In this document: piece after piece, positions 60,415 to 64,000 of the stretch | Numbering within the stretch: the first letter of the stretch is position 1 | Layout of the letters: every line of letters starts with the position of its first letter | Origin: Mytilisepta virgata | Lineage: Eukaryota; Mollusca; Bivalvia; Mytilida; Mytilidae | Assembly: GCA_028015205.1 (NCBI GenBank) | Contig: CM051520.1 | Coordinates: forward strand, 8,466,501 to 8,530,500 | Direction of reading: 5' to 3' | DNA length: 64,000 nt | The notes under the pieces: model-generated | Database searches by the model: none | The model's input: the letters and a program-made list of their open reading frames with translations, nothing else | What the model was told of the DNA's origin: nothing | Translations under genes and position numbers: made by a program

Positions 60415-61062
60415 TGTGATATGAAGCAGACTTCCTTGACAGGCTTCTTTACGAAAAACAGAAGAAGTTATCCTGTACCTTTAATTTCACCTTCCGCTAT
60501 ATAGATGATGTTTTATCACCGAACAATTCACGTTTTGGGAATTTCTTACATCTCATATATCCCAATTAATTCGAAATTAAGGATACTACAGACACTGCCA
60601 AGCTTAAGTCTGCATCTTATCTTGATCTTCACTTCGAAATTGACACCAGATGAAAGCTGAATAAAATTTAAAAAAACTTTACGAAAACGGGATGACTTTG
60701 ACTTTCGAATCGTCAAAATCCCACTTTTGAGTGGCAACATTCCATAAACGTCGGCGTATAAAGTGTATATTTCACAGCTCAGACGTTATTCGAGAGTTTG
60801 TGACATATGCATTGACTTCCTGGACAGAGCCCGGCTCCTGACAGAAAAATTACTCAAACAGGGGTATGTTGCTTCTAAGTTGTCCCTTCCTTATACCAGA
60901 ATTGACATGGGCAGCATGGCGGGTGTCCTGCTGGAAGCAGAGACTGCTTACTCTTCCGGAGCACCTGAGTCTATCCTCGGTTATTTGTTCTCCGCTGTTT
61001 GTCTTTTCTTTTTTGATTTTCCCCTCCTTTGAATATCCCTTTGGTATTTCTTGACTTACTTA
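60415..61062 (+). mobile_element. PLE family A fragment
   Basis: Readable pieces in changing frames: EADFLDRLLYEKQ, FNFTFRYIDDVLSPNNSRF, SASYLDLHFEIDTR, CDICIDFLDRARLLTEKLLK, QGYVASKL, then the 3' segment with CTTACTCTTCCGGAGCACC and the end TTTCTTGACTTACTTA. It keeps the YIDD box but has stops and shifts. Confidence 0.85.
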
Positions 61063-61189
61063 TAAAACACGCGTTGTAAAGGTTAAAATATAGACTTAAT
61101 AAAACTTTCTAATTGTGGTACCGTGTACAGCATATTAGATGCAATTTAAAGGGTTTGATTTCTTAGGAAATAGCCGACATGCTTAAAGT

Positions 61190-61720
61190 GAAGAAATGTG
61201 CTTTTCACTTGACGTTTGTCATTAATTCAAGGGTAAAACTTCATTAAATTAAAACACAAAATAGGAGTTGAAGCTATATGTTTAGCATTGATTAGCAGTT
61301 GACAATTAAAAGATACTTATCTTAACAAATTATTTTTCAAATTTTAACAAGATATATTGAGCACATCGAAGTCGGCATTTTTAATTTACCCGGAAATTGA
61401 TAATTTTGTGATTTTTCGTGCATATTTGATTTTTTTTTTTGACAAGGCGACACAAACTGCAAAACACCATCTGACTTAATAAGGTAACAGTATAGAGGAG
61501 CCTAAGGAAATTTCAGTCTAGTGAATCTTTTTAGCAACTTCAAACTTTGATCACAGATACAAAGAACTTGGCAATATTTTGTAACCATTTTTCACCATTT
61601 TAGTAACGAAGTTTTTTTTAGAATAATGAATGTTTACACTGGAAACAATAAGAAAAATGTTTTCATGTACTTATTAATAAAGTTTCATTTTTTTTAAGTA
61701 GAAAGACTATATATTATCTT
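61190..61720 (-). repeat. Large dispersed repeat, right copy
   Basis: Reverse-complement partner of 42615-43235. Divergence is modest and this copy lacks about 90 bases found in the other. The two arms lie on either side of the CYP4 gene. Confidence 0.85.
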
Positions 61721-62019
61721 TTATTTTACAATTCAATATTAAATAACCATCTGTGCATTAATGTATAGCATTTTAACTACACTTAAAGAAATCTACACAC
61801 TACACAGTAGCCATGGTACATCATTATATCTTAAGTGAGATCTCGCGAGAGGTGATTCAATCAATCTCATTCTTGTTTGTGCCATCGAGGTGCACGGATC
61901 CCTTCTATTTTCTCTTCATATCTACGAGTCGAAATTTTCTTTTCTCTTCGTGCGGACTTTAGTTTGGAAATATATTAGTTTTAACAAGCCTAATGTATGT
62001 ATTTTGTTTCGTTTTATTT
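61721..62019. other. Non-coding stretch, nothing recognised
   Basis: About 300 bases between the repeat arm and the LINE, with no feature supported. Confidence 0.4.
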
Positions 62020-64000
62020 GATTGAAAGGCCAGTAGTTACGGACGAAGGCTTATAGTTAATTTTACATGTAAAGGTGTGAGTGTTGTAGACTATTGTATA
62101 AGCAATACTGATTTTATGAAATGTTTTAGCAAGCTAACTGTTAATGATTTTTCAAGCCTATATTCAGATGTTCATTGTTCTATTACTCTAAGTTTACATA
62201 CGCACAGTAAAGGTGTTCAGTATCCATGTCTGGTGCACGGGGTTGCAACGAAGGTGAAAATTAAGAAATGGAATCATGAGAAAGCATCTGATTTTCAGTC
62301 TAACATAGATCAAAATAAAGTCAATGATTTAGACTATATATTAGGTCTACCGAGGGAAAATGTTGATTTGGACAGTGTCAATATGTATTTAAAAAACCTT
62401 TCTAACATATTTATAGACAGCGCTAAAGAAACTTTTGGCACATACACCCCCTCTTTTAAACAAAATAACAGATGTGACAGCAATGATAAACCCTGGTTCA
62501 ATAGAGAATGTAAATCTGCCCGTAAAAATTACAGAAAAATGCGACGAAATTTTAAAAAATCTAGAACATTGGAAAATAAAAAACTGCTTTCAGATTCTGA
62601 AAAGAACTATAAAAAAGTGCTTGACACAAGTCAAAGTCAATACAGAGTTGAAATGGGGGAAAAAATGAAAAATATGCGACGTCAAAACCCAAAAGAAATT
62701 TGGAAGATTCTAAATCAGGGTAAGAGGAAAAAACAACCCAATATACCTATTGACGTGCTCTTTGACTTCTTCAAAGAACTCAATAGCAACACTATAGATA
62801 CCGATATCGATACACCAGCAACAGTCGAAGATCAAGAGCAAGATCATGATGACCATCAAATGAACATTGATATTAATAAATTCATAGACAAAGATGAAAT
62901 TTATAAATGTATTTGCAAATTAAAAAATAATAAAGCATCAGGGGAGGACGATATTGTAAACGAATACATCAAGAGTACCGCTGGTCAATTCTTAGATGTT
63001 TACGAGAAGCTATTTAATCTCATTTTTGACACTGGTATTATCCAGAAAGCTGGCTAATAGGAAATATAGTCCCTATCTATAAAAATAAAGGAAACAGTCA
63101 AGACCCTAAAAACTTTAGACCGATTACGATCGTAAGCTGCTTAGGGAAACTTTTTACTGCTATCTTAAGTGATCGTTTGAATAAATTTTCAGAAGAAACA
63201 AAACTACTTAACGAGAATCAGTGCGGTTTCAGACATGGATATTCAACAATTGACAATATATTTACTTTATACTCTTTTTTGAAATTTTGAAACAAAAAAG
63301 GAAGAAAATGTTTTGTGCGTTCATTGATTTTGAGAAGGCTTTCGATAAAGTATGGCGAAATGGACTTTGGCATAAATGTATATCGAGTAATATAAATGGT
63401 AAAATGTTTAGAGTTATTCAGAATATGTATAATAGCATAAAATCTAATATAATCTATCATAATTGTACATCAGATTATTTTCAATGTGAAATGGGAGTAC
63501 GTCAAGGCGAAAACTTGTACCCCTTTTTATTTGCTCTTTACCTGAATGATGTTGAAGAATTCATGAGTAGAGATGATTTTCTTGGCTTGTCTACATTATC
63601 AGATGAATTAGAGCGTGAATTAGATATATATATTAAAATGTTTATTTTACTGTATGCCGATGACACAGTCTTAATGGCTGAAACACCGAAAGATCTTCAA
63701 AAACAACTGGACATTTTTCATGAATATTGTTTGTCTTGGAAATTAAAAGTCAACGTTGATAAGGCAAAAGTCCTATGCTTTTCTAGTGGTAGATTACCAA
63801 ATAATCTTCAATTCTACTACAATAACAGGAATATTGACATAGTCAGTGAATTTAATTATTTAGGAGTTCTCTTATCAAAAAGTGGCAAGTTCTAAAAAGC
63901 GATCGAATCGCAAGCCAACAAAGGTAAAAAGGCAATGTATGAAATATTAAAAAAGGGAAAGAAACATAACCTTTCAATATCGTGCCAGCTGGACCTTTTC
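62020..64000 (+). mobile_element. LINE (non-LTR retrotransposon), near-intact RT, runs off window
   Basis: The frame enters with GRRLIVNFTCKGVSVVDYCI, the end of an APE-type endonuclease, probably with an internal deletion. It continues through a basic linker (NDKPWFNRECKSARKNYRKM) and the RT entry (CKLKNNKASGEDDIVNEYIK) to a shift near 63050. There AGQ...IIQKA passes to the frame WLIGNIVPIYKNKGNSQDPK. After a second break near 63288 the frame at 63287-63895 holds FIDFEKAFDKVW, MGVRQGENLYPFLFALYLND and the catalytic LLYADDTVLMAE (YADD at 63652-63663), then KLKVNVDKAKVLCFSS. It ends at a stop near 63894, with the sense continuing (KAIESQANKGKKAMYEILKK) to the edge. Only a few lesions separate it from an intact ORF2. 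Confidence 0.88.

Noticed and set aside
60268..60504. A 78-codon frame containing SVMTGCD, reminiscent of host proteins with TGCD motifs.
   Set aside because: Its second half is out of frame with a PLE reverse transcriptase (EADFLDRLLYEKQ) that clearly explains the sequence.

Overview
The window is animal nuclear DNA: AT-rich, with no operons, with genes broken into many small exons by GT-AG introns, and packed with retroelement remains. The mix of Penelope-like elements (PLEs), DIRS-type tyrosine-recombinase elements, a Gypsy-type LTR element with a tRNA-Pro primer site, LINEs, tRNA-derived SINEs and (TCCG)n-led tandem arrays suggests a marine bivalve mollusc, probably a mussel. The taxon is an inference from this mix and was not tested against a database.

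Two host genes can be supported exon by exon. (1) On the minus strand, 26207 down to 22456, four exons encode a secreted tissue inhibitor of metalloproteinases (TIMP). It has a signal peptide followed directly by the inhibitory Cys-Thr-Cys start and six cysteines in all. It stops right after the sixth cysteine, so it would consist of the N-terminal domain only. One intron phase (exon 3 to exon 4) is off by one base if the junction is placed where homology puts it. (2) On the plus strand, 46343 to 59951, twelve exons join in phase into a 1503-base coding sequence for a 500-residue cytochrome P450 of family CYP4. All hallmark motifs are intact.

Layout. 1-6 kb: 5' end of a minus-strand LTR retrotransposon (gag-like frame, primer site, LTR), a DIRS reverse-transcriptase scrap and a related solo LTR with a 4-bp target duplication. 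6-11 kb: minisatellites and dispersed repeats. 11.5-13.4 kb: a decayed PLE with a GIY-YIG-like block upstream of its reverse transcriptase. 14-20 kb: SINEs, a tandem array and a fold-back element. 21-22.2 kb: PLE fragments. 22.4-26.2 kb: TIMP. 28.1-28.5 kb: a TTAA-flanked MITE. 29-31.2 kb: a decayed LINE. 31-34 kb: PLE fragments and a tandem array. 37-38.4 kb: a minus-strand LINE 3' part. 39.5-41.1 kb: a second TTAA MITE and a tRNA-headed SINE. 42.6-43.2 kb: one arm of a large inverted dispersed repeat. 43.6-46 kb: a DIRS element with RT, RNase H and tyrosine-recombinase remains. 46.3-60 kb: the CYP4 gene, with PLE fragments, a fold-back and two tandem arrays in its introns. 60.4-61.1 kb: a PLE fragment. 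61.2-61.7 kb: the other arm of the inverted repeat. 62-64 kb: a LINE with an intact YADD box that runs off the end.

The two host genes show no functional link beyond being neighbours. No bacterial-type system, CRISPR array, intact tRNA gene or rRNA gene was seen. Most other open frames are short and look like chance or transposon debris.
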